A stretch of DNA of 64,000 nucleotides from Arthrobacter sp. ov407 (GCF_900102895.1 NZ_FNGD01000002.1:310001-374000), one strand, 5' to 3'; positions 8,748 through 18,196 are shown, counted from the first letter of the stretch. Numbers and translations: made by a program. Notes: generated by a model not told the origin, from the sequence alone.

Positions 8748-10496
8748 CTAGTACCCCAGCGTGACGGGGACCTGTCGTTGTCCTGCCGCTTCCGGTGCCA
8801 CGGGAACCGCGGAAATGTCCTGCCGGCCCTCCCGGCCCAGGACCAGCGCCCCGTAGGCCGGGTCCCCGGCGGCGGACACCACATAGCCCACGAGCGGCGA
8901 GCCGCCCAGGGCCGCGGGGACCTTGATGGACACCGTGGTTCCGCCGGCAATATCGGCTCTGCCGGCAGTCCGGATCTTGCCATCCGCCGTGATGGGTGTG
9001 TAAGAGACTGTCGCCCGGCCTGCGGGTGCACCGAAAACGAGCCGTCGGTCGCCCATGCTGGGAACCGGAACGATGTGCTGGCTGCCCAGCCGGGCCGAGG
9101 CTGCGGAAAACGCAACGTCCGCGGCGTCCCCGGACTGCAGTCCCCGCGTGAGCCGGGCAGTGGCGGCGAAAGAGACATCCGAGCTCGCCGCGACTGTGTA
9201 GGTGCCGGCCGGGACCCCCGCCAGCGAAACTTCCGTGACCGCGCCGGCCTTCGCCGTGACCACGCCGCCGCGGGGCAGCGCCTTCTGGCCGTCGCGTCCA
9301 TACAACTTGATCTCGACCACGGCGTCCGCGGCGCCGGGCACTGCGATTTCCAGCGCCGGTCCTGCATCGGCGAAGCCGGGCTTCGCCGTGAGCGCGGCCA
9401 GGGCCGCCGGATCCTGGATCTCGAGACCCCCGGCCACCTGGCTGACGGACGGGGCGGTGCCGGGGGTGATGAAATCGACGCCGCCGGGAGTGAGGCCGCG
9501 GAGCACGCTTTGCTGGATGACGGCAGCCACCGGGCCGCCGGTGCTGCGGACCCGCACGCCGAGCCGTTCCTGTCCCGGCGCGAGCCCGGCCAGGACTATC
9601 GAGCGGGTGCTGTCGGGCGCCACGAGCAGGCCGCGGCTTCCCGGCGCCTGGATCAAGCCCTCCGAGCCAAAGAGATCCAGGCTCACCGTCGCTGGCGTGC
9701 TGGAGGCATTGGTGAGGTTCAGGACTGCCGACCGGCCCAGGGCCGTGTTGGCGCCGACCAGCCAGAGATCGTTGCCGGGTTGCTGGCAGGCGGCGGCCGC
9801 GGAACCTTGGAGGTCCCCGTCCTCGGCCGTGTAGCTCAGGACGGCGCCGGCAGCTGCCTGGCGGTTGTCCTGGGCATCGGCGCTGAGGACGCTGATGTTG
9901 TCCACCTCCCGCTGGGGCACGACACCGGCGACCAGCGCGGGCGTGCGGGCCGCAGCCTCGGAGGCGGCCGGCGCAGCCGCGGCGCGCTTGGCGATTTCGG
10001 CGAGCGGTGCGCCCGTGAGCGGCGCCAGCCGGCTGCCGGGAATGACGCCCGCGCTTGAGCCGAGCACAGCGGCGCTGACGGCGGTCTTCGCGGTGGCGGA
10101 ATCCGGACTGAACTGGGGGTCGGTTCCCACGGGAGTGCCCTCGAGCAGCCTGGCCGGGCCCGGGCAGACGCCGACGCTGCTGCCGGCCGGTACCGAGGCC
10201 ACGGGGGCCTCGAGATGCCGGCTGGCGGGGCTTTGGGGTGTCAGGGACGCCGCCGACACGAGGCCTCCGCCCGCGGCAACGAGGGCGACCGCGGAGAGGA
10301 TACCGCCGATCACGCCGGCCCGCGGCACGCCCCACTTTCGCAGCGCCGCACCGGCGCCGGACAGAACAGCGGCCGGCGCACCGGCGCCGGTAACGCCAGC
10401 GTCCCGGGTTTCGGTCATGGAAGATGCGTCGGTGGAGGTGTCCGGGCCCGGACCGTCCTGCTTTATGTTTTCGTTGTTGTTTTCGCCCTTAGACAT
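8748..10496 (-). CDS. DUF5719 family exported/membrane-anchored protein
   Basis: A 582-residue protein: disordered acidic start, one membrane helix at about residues 57-80 (GVIGGILSAVALVAAGGGLV), then a long Ala/Gly/Val-rich extracytoplasmic part with repeated beta-sandwich-like segments. DUF5719 proteins are found almost only next to the large GT2 membrane glycosyltransferase in actinobacteria and are presumed accessory to it. The start overlaps the end of that gene by eight bases, so the two are translationally coupled. No enzymatic motif is visible. Confidence 0.8.
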   Translation of the reverse strand: MSKGENNNENIKQDGPGPDTSTDASSMTETRDAGVTGAGAPAAVLSGAGAALRKWGVPRAGVIGGILSAVALVAAGGGLVSAASLTPQSPASRHLEAPVASVPAGSSVGVCPGPARLLEGTPVGTDPQFSPDSATAKTAVSAAVLGSSAGVIPGSRLAPLTGAPLAEIAKRAAAAPAASEAAARTPALVAGVVPQREVDNISVLSADAQDNRQAAAGAVLSYTAEDGDLQGSAAAACQQPGNDLWLVGANTALGRSAVLNLTNASSTPATVSLDLFGSEGLIQAPGSRGLLVAPDSTRSIVLAGLAPGQERLGVRVRSTGGPVAAVIQQSVLRGLTPGGVDFITPGTAPSVSQVAGGLEIQDPAALAALTAKPGFADAGPALEIAVPGAADAVVEIKLYGRDGQKALPRGGVVTAKAGAVTEVSLAGVPAGTYTVAASSDVSFAATARLTRGLQSGDAADVAFSAASARLGSQHIVPVPSMGDRRLVFGAPAGRATVSYTPITADGKIRTAGRADIAGGTTVSIKVPAALGGSPLVGYVVSAAGDPAYGALVLGREGRQDISAVPVAPEAAGQRQVPVTLGY

Positions 10497-13400
10497 GCTG
10501 ATGTTCCTTACGCAGGGAGGCTTCGTCCCTGGACAGGCCGGCGTTGGACCGGCGGGCAGGCATGGGCACGGCCAACAGGACGGTCAGTCCGATCATCGCG
10601 GCCTGGGCGATTCCGATCAGGACGGCCCAGGGCGCTTCATAACGGATGCTCAACTGGCCGCCCTGGGCGGGCAGGGTGAATGCCTGGGCCCATCCCGACG
10701 TCGTTGAGGTCAGACGGCGGCCGTCGAGCCAAGCGCTCCAGCCCGGATCGGCACGGTCGGCAAGAACCACCAGGCGGCCCTCGGGGCCGGCCGGGACAGC
10801 GCCGGCGGCCGAGACTTCCTCCGAGGGGAGCAGGCCGACGGCAGCGCCGGTGCCGTCCACCACGCGGACCCTGTGTGCGACGTCGGAAGCCTTGATACCG
10901 GGCCGGTCCAGCGGACTGACCCGCCAGAGCCAGCCCGTACCCGTCTGTCCGACGGCCACGAGCCCGGGGACGGCGTCCATGCGGCTGGCCGTCAACTCGG
11001 AGGCTGAATCGGCAACCCGGAGCACGACAAAGCCGACGCCGAGCCGCTCGAGATCTCGCCGCGGATCCACGCCTTCGCCGGCCACAATGGTGGCCACGAC
11101 GTTCCGGAGCGATCCGGCGACGGCGTCGTCGTCGCGGACCGTCTCCTGGCCCGGCTCCCCCATGATGCTGCGGGCCGCGGCGATCGTGGACAGGGCGTCC
11201 AGAGTGGTGCCGGCGCCGCGCATGAGTGTTGCGTCGAAGCTTCCGTCCTCGTTGCTGGCAATCAGCAGCGTCCTGGACTGTTCCGGGCCCTCACCGCGGT
11301 CAACGGCCGTGGCGGGTAGGGTGCGGGCCTGGGCAGGCTGGACGAGCCTCGGGGTCCCGAGGCCGGCGGGGTCTCCGCCGGCTGCCGGTGCCGGTGCCTG
11401 TGTTGGTGTCTGCGACGTGGACTGCAGCAGGTTTTGCGCGCTCCACAGGGTGAACCCGGCCAGGGGGGCGGCCAGCAGAAGGACCAGGGCTGCCGCGGCC
11501 GTGCCGCGGATCAGGACTTTCCGTGCCGCCCCGGCACCGGCCGTCCGGTCGGCGGCGTCCAGGAGTCCTTCTGCCGCGATAAGGGCGGCCCCCAGGAGGG
11601 CGAAGGCGGCCGCCGAGACGGCGGGGCCGGGGAACGGCGTGACCAGGACATCGGCGCTGGCGCCGGAGGCGACGTGCCCGGCGAGCCAGCCGCCGGCCAG
11701 CATCAGGACGGCGACGGCCCACAGGCAGCGTGCCGTCCAGGTGCGTCCTGCCAGCACCAGCCGGCGCGGCATGAACAGCGCGGCGAGGGCCAGCAGCAGC
11801 ACCGGCAGCCCGAACAGCAAGGCCAGCAGGAGTGCCCACGGCAGCCCGGCCGAGCCCGCGGCGGACCCGCCGAAGGCGCTGAGTCCGGTGAGTCCGGCGT
11901 CGGCGTCGAAGCTCAGCGGCTGGCCCAGGGCCTGCTGCCACAGCGGGGCGGCGTCAAAACCGAGCGGCAGGCCCGGGTCGGCCAGGAGCGCCCGCGGCCG
12001 GTCCAGGACCGTGAACGCGAACGGCAGGAACAGTGCCAGGCTGGGCAGGAGCGCCCACCACACCGTGCGGCCGCGGCTGCCCAGAAGCACGCCGCACAGG
12101 GCAACGACGGTCATGGAGGGCACCAGCAGCGACGGCGCCGCGGCGGTGACCACGGCCATGGCGAGGCCCGCAGCGGCCGCAGCTGTCCAGGAAGGCGTCC
12201 CGTTGATGCCGGGGCGGGCGGCGGGCAGTGGGGTGAGCCGGGCGTGGCCCGGCGCCGGGACGGCATGGACGCCGCGGCCTGCCGCCGTGCCGGTCGCCCG
12301 GAGCAGCGCCAGGACCAGCACCGGGATCATGACGTGCGCAATCAAGGCGCCCAGCCGGCCCTGATTGAGGGAAACCTGGAGCGCCGGTGCCGCGGCCCAG
12401 ACCAGGGCGGCCGCCAGGCGCAGCCTCCTGCGCGCGGTCAGGGCGCCGGCAGCGAACCACGCGCCGAGCGCGCACAGTGGCATGGCCAGGATCAACAACC
12501 AGCCGACGGCGCCATTGGCGTCGCCGGCACCGAGCACTCCCAGCACCCACAGGAGGTAGCCGAAGGGGTCGCCGTGGCCCGGGAGGCCCGCGCCGAGACT
12601 GATCCACCAGGTGGAGGCATGGTTCCAGATTTCGGAGAGGCGCAAGGAGACAGGGATCAGCGCGCCGCCCGAAACTGCCGGGGCCCGGAACAGACTGAGC
12701 AGTCCGGTCAGGGAGACCGCCAGGGTCAGGAGGATGGCCAGCACGGCACCGTTGCCCACCCAGCCGCGGTCCGGGGCGGCGATGGCGGCGAAGTCGTCGG
12801 CATCGCCGGTTGGCTGCTCCGCCAGCGGATCGGTGCCTGTCAGTCCGCCGCCGAAGTCGTCGGCGCCCAGCGCCTCGATCAGGGAGCGCCGGTGCGCCCA
12901 GACCTCACGGCGCGGCGTCTGCAGACCTTTGATGACGGAGCGCCGGATCCGGCGCGTACGCGCGGCGTTGCGCCGTCCGCGGATCACCGCGGCCGGCCGG
13001 CCCAGCGCGGCAAAGGTTGCCAGCAGCTGGGAGAACCCGTGCCCTGGGTCCTTGACTGCAATGCTGAGGATGAGTTTGAAGAGGCTCCCCAGGAGCGCGC
13101 CGGCAGCGTGCAACGGGACTTTCCAGCCGGCCGCGTGCTTGAGCCGCAGATGGACCTGTGCCTTGCGCGCGGCGGCCGCGTTGCCCAGGGCACGGGGACG
13201 GTGCGCGACATGGAACATCTTGGCGCTGGGGACCACCACCACGCGGTGCCCGGCGAGGCGGTTGCGCCAGCAGAAGTCGACGTCGTCGCCGCTTCCCGGC
13301 AGTGCCGGATCGAAGCCCCGCAGTTCCTCCCAGATCTCGCGGCGGACCAGCATGCCGGCGGAATTGACGGCAAAGGTATCGCTGCGGCCGTCGTACTGGC

Positions 13401-13899
13401 CCTGGTCGAGCTCGTCGGCGTCGATCAGCGTCAGCCGCTCGGCCCAGCGGCTCGTGGAGAGGCCGACGTCGATCAGCCGCCGCTCGGCATGCCAGTCCAG
13501 CTGCTTGCAGCCTGCCACCGTGACCGACGGCGCGCGCTCGACCGCGTGGAGGAGTTCGGCGAGGGCCTCGGGTGCCGGTGCGGCGTCGTCGTGCAGCAGC
13601 CAGATCCACTCGGCGCCCGCCGCACCGCCGGCACCGTCCGCAGGCCACGGCGCGAGGGCCTTGAGCCCGGCCATGACGGCGCCGCCCATCCCGGACCTCG
13701 GCTGGTCGAAGACGGTGACGTTGGCCTTGCCCAAGTGCTGCTCGAGGAGGGCGGCGGAGTGGTCGCGGGAGCCGGTGTCGACACCGATTACGGCGTCGGC
13801 AGGCCGCGTTTGGGCCGCCAGCGCCGCAAGGGTCCTGGGGAGAAAATCACCGCCGTCGTGGGAGACCACGACGGCGGTGACTCGTACTTCTTGAAGAAT
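10489..13899 (-). CDS. Large membrane glycosyltransferase: GT2 domain fused to multi-helix membrane domain
   Basis: About 1136 residues. The first ~300 form a GT-A family 2 domain: VTAVVVSHDGG, VDTGSRD, LLHDDAAPAP (DXD-like) and DVDFCWRN. This is followed by 12 or more membrane helices and a C-terminal extracytoplasmic domain ending near a last helix. Such proteins are thought to build an envelope glycan in actinobacteria. Start choice is unusual: the first strand of the GT fold (VRVTAV) is encoded upstream of the first canonical start (GTG 13869), and between the preceding stop codon and that GTG the only possible start is ATT at 13899, which overlaps the whiB2 stop as TAATT and has AGGAAG 11 bases before it. 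If the GTG is used the protein loses ten residues including that strand. Confidence 0.85.
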   Translation of the reverse strand: MLQEVRVTAVVVSHDGGDFLPRTLAALAAQTRPADAVIGVDTGSRDHSAALLEQHLGKANVTVFDQPRSGMGGAVMAGLKALAPWPADGAGGAAGAEWIWLLHDDAAPAPEALAELLHAVERAPSVTVAGCKQLDWHAERRLIDVGLSTSRWAERLTLIDADELDQGQYDGRSDTFAVNSAGMLVRREIWEELRGFDPALPGSGDDVDFCWRNRLAGHRVVVVPSAKMFHVAHRPRALGNAAAARKAQVHLRLKHAAGWKVPLHAAGALLGSLFKLILSIAVKDPGHGFSQLLATFAALGRPAAVIRGRRNAARTRRIRRSVIKGLQTPRREVWAHRRSLIEALGADDFGGGLTGTDPLAEQPTGDADDFAAIAAPDRGWVGNGAVLAILLTLAVSLTGLLSLFRAPAVSGGALIPVSLRLSEIWNHASTWWISLGAGLPGHGDPFGYLLWVLGVLGAGDANGAVGWLLILAMPLCALGAWFAAGALTARRRLRLAAALVWAAAPALQVSLNQGRLGALIAHVMIPVLVLALLRATGTAAGRGVHAVPAPGHARLTPLPAARPGINGTPSWTAAAAAGLAMAVVTAAAPSLLVPSMTVVALCGVLLGSRGRTVWWALLPSLALFLPFAFTVLDRPRALLADPGLPLGFDAAPLWQQALGQPLSFDADAGLTGLSAFGGSAAGSAGLPWALLLALLFGLPVLLLALAALFMPRRLVLAGRTWTARCLWAVAVLMLAGGWLAGHVASGASADVLVTPFPGPAVSAAAFALLGAALIAAEGLLDAADRTAGAGAARKVLIRGTAAAALVLLLAAPLAGFTLWSAQNLLQSTSQTPTQAPAPAAGGDPAGLGTPRLVQPAQARTLPATAVDRGEGPEQSRTLLIASNEDGSFDATLMRGAGTTLDALSTIAAARSIMGEPGQETVRDDDAVAGSLRNVVATIVAGEGVDPRRDLERLGVGFVVLRVADSASELTASRMDAVPGLVAVGQTGTGWLWRVSPLDRPGIKASDVAHRVRVVDGTGAAVGLLPSEEVSAAGAVPAGPEGRLVVLADRADPGWSAWLDGRRLTSTTSGWAQAFTLPAQGGQLSIRYEAPWAVLIGIAQAAMIGLTVLLAVPMPARRSNAGLSRDEASLRKEHQHV

Positions 13900-14441
13900 T
13901 AGACTGCTCGCTTCCTAAGCCGGCGCCGCTCGCGCTCGGAGAGGCCTCCCCAGATCCCGAAGCGCTCGTCGTTGGACAAGGCGTATTCGAGGCACTGTGA
14001 ACGCACGTTGCAGGCGCCGCAGACCTTCTTAGCGTCGCGGGTGGAGCCACCCTTTTCAGGGAAGAAGGCTTCAGGATCCGTCTGGGCGCACAGCGCATCG
14101 GTCTGCCAGCCGAGCTCGCCCTCGTCGTCGAATTCCTGCCGGGACGGCAGTCCGATCCAGACGGGCTGCGCGGGGGAACCGGAACCGGATGAATGGAGCT
14201 CCATCGGCGGGTCGAGGGGATCGCTGTCATGATCCGGGCCAGCAAGGAGTTCGTCGTGCGCTGCGAGGAAGGCCGTGGCGGCGTCCTGCAGGGAATCCTG
14301 GGTGTGTTCGTTATAGCGGTCAGCTGCGTCCGGATCGGCCGGATCTACGTACCAGTCACTCGGCACGCCGCGTGAACGGTATTTCGCCGTGGCCTGGCCG
14401 GAAACTACAGCATCGTCATGGATACGCTCTGCTAGCCCCAT
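13899..14441 (-). CDS. whiB2: WhiB-family iron-sulfur regulator, WhiB2 (WhmD) type
   Basis: A 180-residue regulator binding a [4Fe-4S] cluster; orthologues control septation and division. The WhiB domain is C-terminal: four cysteines in DALC, KKVC, GAC and RSQC order, the GIWGGLSERERR motif and a basic tail RRLRKRAV for DNA contact. The ~85-residue N-terminal extension is acidic and variable. ATG at 14441 is chosen because AGGAGGGGG lies seven bases before it; a further ATG nine codons upstream has no such site. The gene is followed with one base of overlap by the large glycosyltransferase. Synteny with DUF3499 and the zincin-like gene matches mycobacterial whiB2. Confidence 0.92.
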   Translation of the reverse strand: MGLAERIHDDAVVSGQATAKYRSRGVPSDWYVDPADPDAADRYNEHTQDSLQDAATAFLAAHDELLAGPDHDSDPLDPPMELHSSGSGSPAQPVWIGLPSRQEFDDEGELGWQTDALCAQTDPEAFFPEKGGSTRDAKKVCGACNVRSQCLEYALSNDERFGIWGGLSERERRRLRKRAV

Positions 14442-14530
14442 GGCGTCCCCCTCCTGATTTGCAGCCACTGCAAGACCCCCTTGGCACTCGGTTGAGTGCC
14501 GGTTTATGCGCAGTGGCTTTAGATAACTAA

Positions 14531-14544
14531 TTACACGCGTGTAA
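14531..14544. promoter_or_regulatory. Perfect palindrome TTACACGCGTGTAA in the whiB2 upstream region
   Basis: A 14-bp perfect palindrome about 90 bases upstream of the whiB2 start, in the AT-rich part of the intergenic region where the promoter should lie. A likely operator for a dimeric regulator; which one is unknown. Confidence 0.5.
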
Positions 14545-14798
14545 GTATCCGGGAGTCAAGCCACGGCGGAGATAATAATCAACTTGATACACAAAGTGCA
14601 GGCACGCCACGCCCGGAATTTTTTCGGCTCTTCCGCAGGAACCCGCGGAATAATCAGGGTACTGAGCACTTCTGGGGGTTTTCATTGAGTTCTCGGGAAA
14701 TTTTTCCGACCACCGCGCGAAGGCCGCCGGACGCGGCAATAGCCGGCGTGATGGACGTCACGGCGGTCGCGGCTGATTGGCCGTCACAAGAGCCGTGA

Positions 14799-14804
14799 CA
14801 AGAT
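14799..14804 (+). promoter_or_regulatory. Possible leaderless -10 CAAGAT for TIGR03089 gene
   Basis: CAAGAT, six bases, then ATG 14811. First base deviates from TAnnnT; GAGG in the six-base gap could instead act as a ribosome site. Confidence 0.4.
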
Positions 14805-14810
14805 GAGGAC

Positions 14811-15515
14811 ATGAGCATTCCGGCAATCGATTTGATGACAGCGCTGCGGTCCGGCCAGTCCACAGCGCCCCGGCTGACCTGGTACGGCCCCGATTCGGAG
14901 CGGGTTGAACTCTCTGGCCGCGTGCTGGACAACTGGGTGGCGAAGACCTCCAACCTGTTGCAGGACGAACTCGACGCCGAGCCCGGAATGCGGCTGCGCC
15001 TGGACCTGCCCGCGCACTGGAAGTCCGTGATCCTCGCCCTGGCGGCCTGGCAGCTCGGCATGGAAGTGGTCTTCGACGACGCGGAGGCGGAGCTGCTGGC
15101 CACCTCGGACCCGGGGCCGGGCGCTGCCGGGGGCGGGTTCGACGCCGTCCTGGCTGTGTCCTTGCCGGCGCTGGCCATGCGGTGGACAGGCGAACTGCCC
15201 ACCGGCGTCCTCGACTACGCCGCCGAGGTCCGCTCTCACGGGGACATCTTCATGCCCCACGTGGACCCGGAAGCAGAACGCCTCGCGGTCCGCACCTCGG
15301 ACGGCACGGTCCATGCGCACGGCGCGCTCCTGGACGATTTTGCCTCGGGCCGCGACACGGGCCTACGGCTGCTCATTCCGGCGGCGGACGGCCTCGAAGC
15401 GGTCCTCGCGCAGTCACTGGGAACCTGGAAGGCGGACGGTTCCGTGGTCCTGGTGCACCCCGAGGTCGAGGTGACCGGCAAGCTGCGGGCCGCCGAGCGC
15501 ATCAGCGGGAACTGA
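14811..15515 (+). CDS. TIGR03089 family protein
   Basis: A 234-residue actinobacterial protein that resembles the N-terminal part of AMP-binding (acyl-adenylate) enzymes: LTWYGPDSERVELSGRVLDNWVAKTSNLLQ at the start, then LPAHWKSVILALAAWQLGMEVV, but it is too short and lacks the P-loop and A5 motifs. Function unknown. It lies between whiB2 and gtrA; its TGA stop is part of a 14-bp tandem repeat array. Confidence 0.82.
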   Translation: MSIPAIDLMTALRSGQSTAPRLTWYGPDSERVELSGRVLDNWVAKTSNLLQDELDAEPGMRLRLDLPAHWKSVILALAAWQLGMEVVFDDAEAELLATSDPGPGAAGGGFDAVLAVSLPALAMRWTGELPTGVLDYAAEVRSHGDIFMPHVDPEAERLAVRTSDGTVHAHGALLDDFASGRDTGLRLLIPAADGLEAVLAQSLGTWKADGSVVLVHPEVEVTGKLRAAERISGN

Positions 15516-15579
15516 ACCTCAGGTACTGAACTTCAGTTACTGAACCCGAAATACTCAACCCCAAATACTCAACCTCAGG
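15510..15579. repeat. Five tandem 14-bp repeats spanning two convergent stop codons
   Basis: Units at 15510-15523, 15524-15537, 15538-15551, 15552-15565 and 15566-15579, of the form tactgaacctcagg with a few substitutions. The first unit contains the TGA of the TIGR03089 gene and the last contains the stop (tca on plus) of gtrA. Confidence 0.85.
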
Positions 15580-16150
15580 CCGGCGGGCCGGGCAGCTCCG
15601 GATCCTTGACGGCCGTCCTGGAAACGCTTGCGCTCGGCTGTTCGTCCTGCAGCGCGTGCGGGTGCCGTTCGATGATCTCGTGGTCGTGCGAGAACTCCGG
15701 CTCTGCGTCGAGTTCCTGGTTGAACACGAGGAAGCGGTAGGCAAAGAACCGGACCACGGTCGCGACAAGGATGCCGACCACCCCGGCCAGGAAGAGCATG
15801 TTCTTGTCGGTGACACCCATGCCGTACTTCGCGATGGCTGTGAGGCCGGTGGAGATGCCGATGCCGATCCCGTTGATGATGAGGAACATCACGAATTCGC
15901 GCAGCACGTTGGCCTGCCGGCGGTGCCGGAACGTCCAAAATCGGTTCGCAATCCAGGAGAACACGGTGGCCACGCTGGCCCCGAAGAAGCGGGCCTTGGC
16001 CTCGCTGTCGGTCATGGGGCCGTGCATCAGGTAAAACGTCAGGCCGTTGTCGATGACGAACGCTATGCCGCCGACGGCGCCGAACTTGGCCACCTCGCGC
16101 CAGAACAGCGAGACCAGCCCGCGCATGCGCTCGTTAACTGTAGTAATCAT
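15575..16150 (-). CDS. GtrA-family membrane protein
   Basis: A 191-residue protein with four membrane helices: KFGAVGGIAFVIDNGLTFYL, VATVFSWIANRFWTF, FVMFLIINGIGIGIS and VGILVATVVRFFAYRFLVF. This is the GtrA fold; members help move polyprenyl-linked sugars across the membrane for envelope polysaccharides or teichoic/arabinogalactan-like polymers. The C-terminal ~50 residues are disordered and acidic. ATG at 16150 has GGAGG only three bases away; ATG at 16126 or 16183 are alternatives. Fits the neighbouring envelope genes. Confidence 0.85.
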   Translation of the reverse strand: MITTVNERMRGLVSLFWREVAKFGAVGGIAFVIDNGLTFYLMHGPMTDSEAKARFFGASVATVFSWIANRFWTFRHRRQANVLREFVMFLIINGIGIGISTGLTAIAKYGMGVTDKNMLFLAGVVGILVATVVRFFAYRFLVFNQELDAEPEFSHDHEIIERHPHALQDEQPSASVSRTAVKDPELPGPPA

Positions 16151-16356
16151 GACCCTCCGTGGCCTTCTGGAACTGTCGGCCATTGGGCCAAACGCCTATT
16201 TTAGCGCCGTTTCCCGGGAGTCCGCCCTCAGTGGCCGTTCAGACTGCTCCCTGCGCACCCGACGCCGGGCGGCGCCGGAGCGGGCACGAACCCTCCAATC
16301 GGCGCCCTTCCCGCCCTTGCCAATCCCTAAAAGACGGGTTCCCGTGAGGTTTTCGG

Positions 16357-16362
16357 TAGGCT
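16357..16362 (+). promoter_or_regulatory. Leaderless -10 TAGGCT for purK
   Basis: TAGGCT, seven bases, then GTG 16370; no Shine-Dalgarno sequence. Confidence 0.6.
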
Positions 16363-16369
16363 GGGACTT

Positions 16370-17566
16370 GTGACTTTTCCTGTAATCGGTGTTGTTGGCG
16401 GCGGCCAGCTTGCCCGAATGATGGCCCCCGCCGCGACCGCCCTGGGCTTTGAGCTCCGTGTTCTCGCCGAAGGCGAGGACGTCTCTGCAGTCTCTGCCGT
16501 GGCCAACGCCCCGGTCGGCGACTACACGGACCTGGAGCATCTGCTCGAGTTCTCCCGCGGCCTGGATGTTCTGACCTTCGACCACGAACACGTCCCCACG
16601 GCGCACTTGCGGTCCTTGATCGGCGCCGGCGTGAACGTCCATCCCGGCCCGGATGCCCTGGTCAATGCCCAGGACAAGCTGGTGATGCGGGCCGCGATCG
16701 ACCGGCTCGAGCTGCCCAACCCCAAGTGGGCCGCCGTCGCCAATGTCGCGGACCTCGTCACCTTCGGGGAGCAGACCGGCTGGCCGGTGGTTTTGAAGAT
16801 GCCCCGCGGCGGTTACGACGGAAAGGGCGTGCGCATCGTGTCTTCGGCCGAGGACGCGGCAGGCTCCGCCGACTGGTTCGAGGCCATGTCCCCCCTGCTG
16901 GCCGAAGCCAAGGTGGACTTCAGCCGCGAGCTCTCGGCCATGGTCGCAAGGACGCCGGACGGTGAAACGCGGGCCTGGCCGGTGGTGCACACGATCCAGG
17001 TCGACGGGGTGTGCGATGAAGTGATTGCCCCTGCCCTGGGCATCCCCCTCGATGTTGCCGCGGCCGCGGAGAACGCCGCCGTCCGGATCGCCAGCGAGCT
17101 CGGCGTGACCGGTGTCATGGCCGTCGAACTCTTCGAGACGCCGGGCGTGGGCGCGGGCTTCCTGATCAACGAGCTCGCCATGCGCCCGCACAACACCGGG
17201 CACTGGACCCAGGACGGCTCGGTGACGAGCCAGTTCGAGCAGCACCTGCGGGCCATCCTGAACCTGCCGCTGGGCGCCACGGACCTGCTGGGGCCCGTCG
17301 TGGTGATGAAGAACTTCCTCGGCGGCGCCAACCAGGACCTCTATTCCGCCTACCCAGCGGCCCTCGCGAACGAGCCGGCCGCGAAGGTGCACTGCTACGG
17401 CAAGGCCGTCCGGCCGGGCCGGAAGATCGGCCACGTCAACCTGGTCGGGACCTCAGCCGCCGACGTCGACTCCGTGCGGCAGCGGGCCACTGCCGTGGCC
17501 GACATCATCCGCAATGGCCGGGCCCACGCCGGCACTATGCCGGCAACCTCCGAGGAGACCGCATGA
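16370..17566 (+). CDS. purK: N5-carboxyaminoimidazole ribonucleotide synthase
   Basis: ATP-dependent carboxylation of aminoimidazole ribonucleotide with bicarbonate in purine synthesis. A 398-residue ATP-grasp enzyme: N-terminal [28 protein letters not shown], the ATP-grasp loop [13 protein letters not shown] and [17 protein letters not shown], all standard for PurK. The GTG start is leaderless by position. Its stop overlaps the purE start (ATGA), so the two consecutive pathway enzymes are co-translated. Confidence 0.96.
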   Translation: MTFPVIGVVGGGQLARMMAPAATALGFELRVLAEGEDVSAVSAVANAPVGDYTDLEHLLEFSRGLDVLTFDHEHVPTAHLRSLIGAGVNVHPGPDALVNAQDKLVMRAAIDRLELPNPKWAAVANVADLVTFGEQTGWPVVLKMPRGGYDGKGVRIVSSAEDAAGSADWFEAMSPLLAEAKVDFSRELSAMVARTPDGETRAWPVVHTIQVDGVCDEVIAPALGIPLDVAAAAENAAVRIASELGVTGVMAVELFETPGVGAGFLINELAMRPHNTGHWTQDGSVTSQFEQHLRAILNLPLGATDLLGPVVVMKNFLGGANQDLYSAYPAALANEPAAKVHCYGKAVRPGRKIGHVNLVGTSAADVDSVRQRATAVADIIRNGRAHAGTMPATSEETA

Positions 17567-18174
17567 GCACCGCACGCAGCCCCAAAGCCAACACCGCAGC
17601 AACACCACTCCCCGGCACCCGCGCGGACACCCCGATCGTGGGCCTCGTCATGGGCTCGGATTCGGACTGGCCGGTCATGGAAGCCGCCGCAGAAGCCCTC
17701 GCAGAGTTCGGGATCCCGTTCGAGGCCGACGTCGTCTCGGCCCACCGGATGCCCACGGAGATGATCCGCTACGGCCAGACCGCCCACGAGCGCGGCCTTC
17801 GCCTCATCATTGCCGGTGCCGGCGGTGCCGCCCACCTTCCCGGCATGCTCGCCTCGGTCACCCCGCTGCCCGTGATCGGCGTGCCCGTACCCTTGAAGAC
17901 CCTGGACGGCATGGATTCCCTGTTGTCCATCGTGCAGATGCCGGCCGGTGTTCCGGTCGCCACCGTCTCGATCGGCGGGGCGCGCAACGCCGGCCTCCTG
18001 GCCGTGCGCATGCTGGCCTCGGGCACGGACGAACTCGCCGTCCAGCTCCGGGCGGACCTCCTGGACTTCGCCCAGGAACTGAACGACGTCGCCACCCGGA
18101 AGGGCGCGAGCCTGCGGCACAAGGTCAGCGAAGTGTTCGCCGGCGGCAATGTCGCCCCGCGTAGCAGCAAATAA
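17563..18174 (+). CDS. purE: N5-carboxyaminoimidazole ribonucleotide mutase
   Basis: Converts N5-CAIR made by PurK to 4-carboxy-AIR. 203 residues; a ~22-residue non-conserved start precedes the class I PurE core [21 protein letters not shown] and [10 protein letters not shown], which form the active site of the octamer. ATG overlaps the purK stop by four bases. The 3' end overlaps no gene; the LCP gene starts 22 bases on with its own promoter. Confidence 0.96.
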   Translation: MSTARSPKANTAATPLPGTRADTPIVGLVMGSDSDWPVMEAAAEALAEFGIPFEADVVSAHRMPTEMIRYGQTAHERGLRLIIAGAGGAAHLPGMLASVTPLPVIGVPVPLKTLDGMDSLLSIVQMPAGVPVATVSIGGARNAGLLAVRMLASGTDELAVQLRADLLDFAQELNDVATRKGASLRHKVSEVFAGGNVAPRSSK

Positions 18175-18183
18175 GGCAGCCAT

Positions 18184-18189
18184 TAGGAT
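18184..18189 (+). promoter_or_regulatory. Leaderless -10 TAGGAT for LCP gene
   Basis: TAGGAT, seven bases, then ATG 18197. AGGA within it is a weak alternative ribosome site. Confidence 0.5.
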
Positions 18190-18196
18190 TCCCGGT

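Larger units (their letters stand above)
14442..14810. other. Intergenic region between whiB2 and TIGR03089 gene
   Basis: A gene-free stretch of 369 bases holding the divergent promoters of whiB2 (minus) and the TIGR03089 gene (plus). It is markedly AT-richer around 14510-14600. It contains a perfect 14-bp palindrome (14531-14544), the strong whiB2 ribosome site, and the CAAGAT hexamer before the plus-strand gene. No small gene is convincing here. Confidence 0.7.

Noticed and set aside
11434..13902. Long plus-strand frame opposite the large glycosyltransferase
   Set aside because: Gln/Gly/Arg-rich translation without domains; it mirrors the codon bias of the real minus-strand gene.
14531..14544. 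BldD box upstream of whiB2
   Set aside because: The palindrome has an even centre and lacks the C-(A/T)-G core of the BldD consensus.
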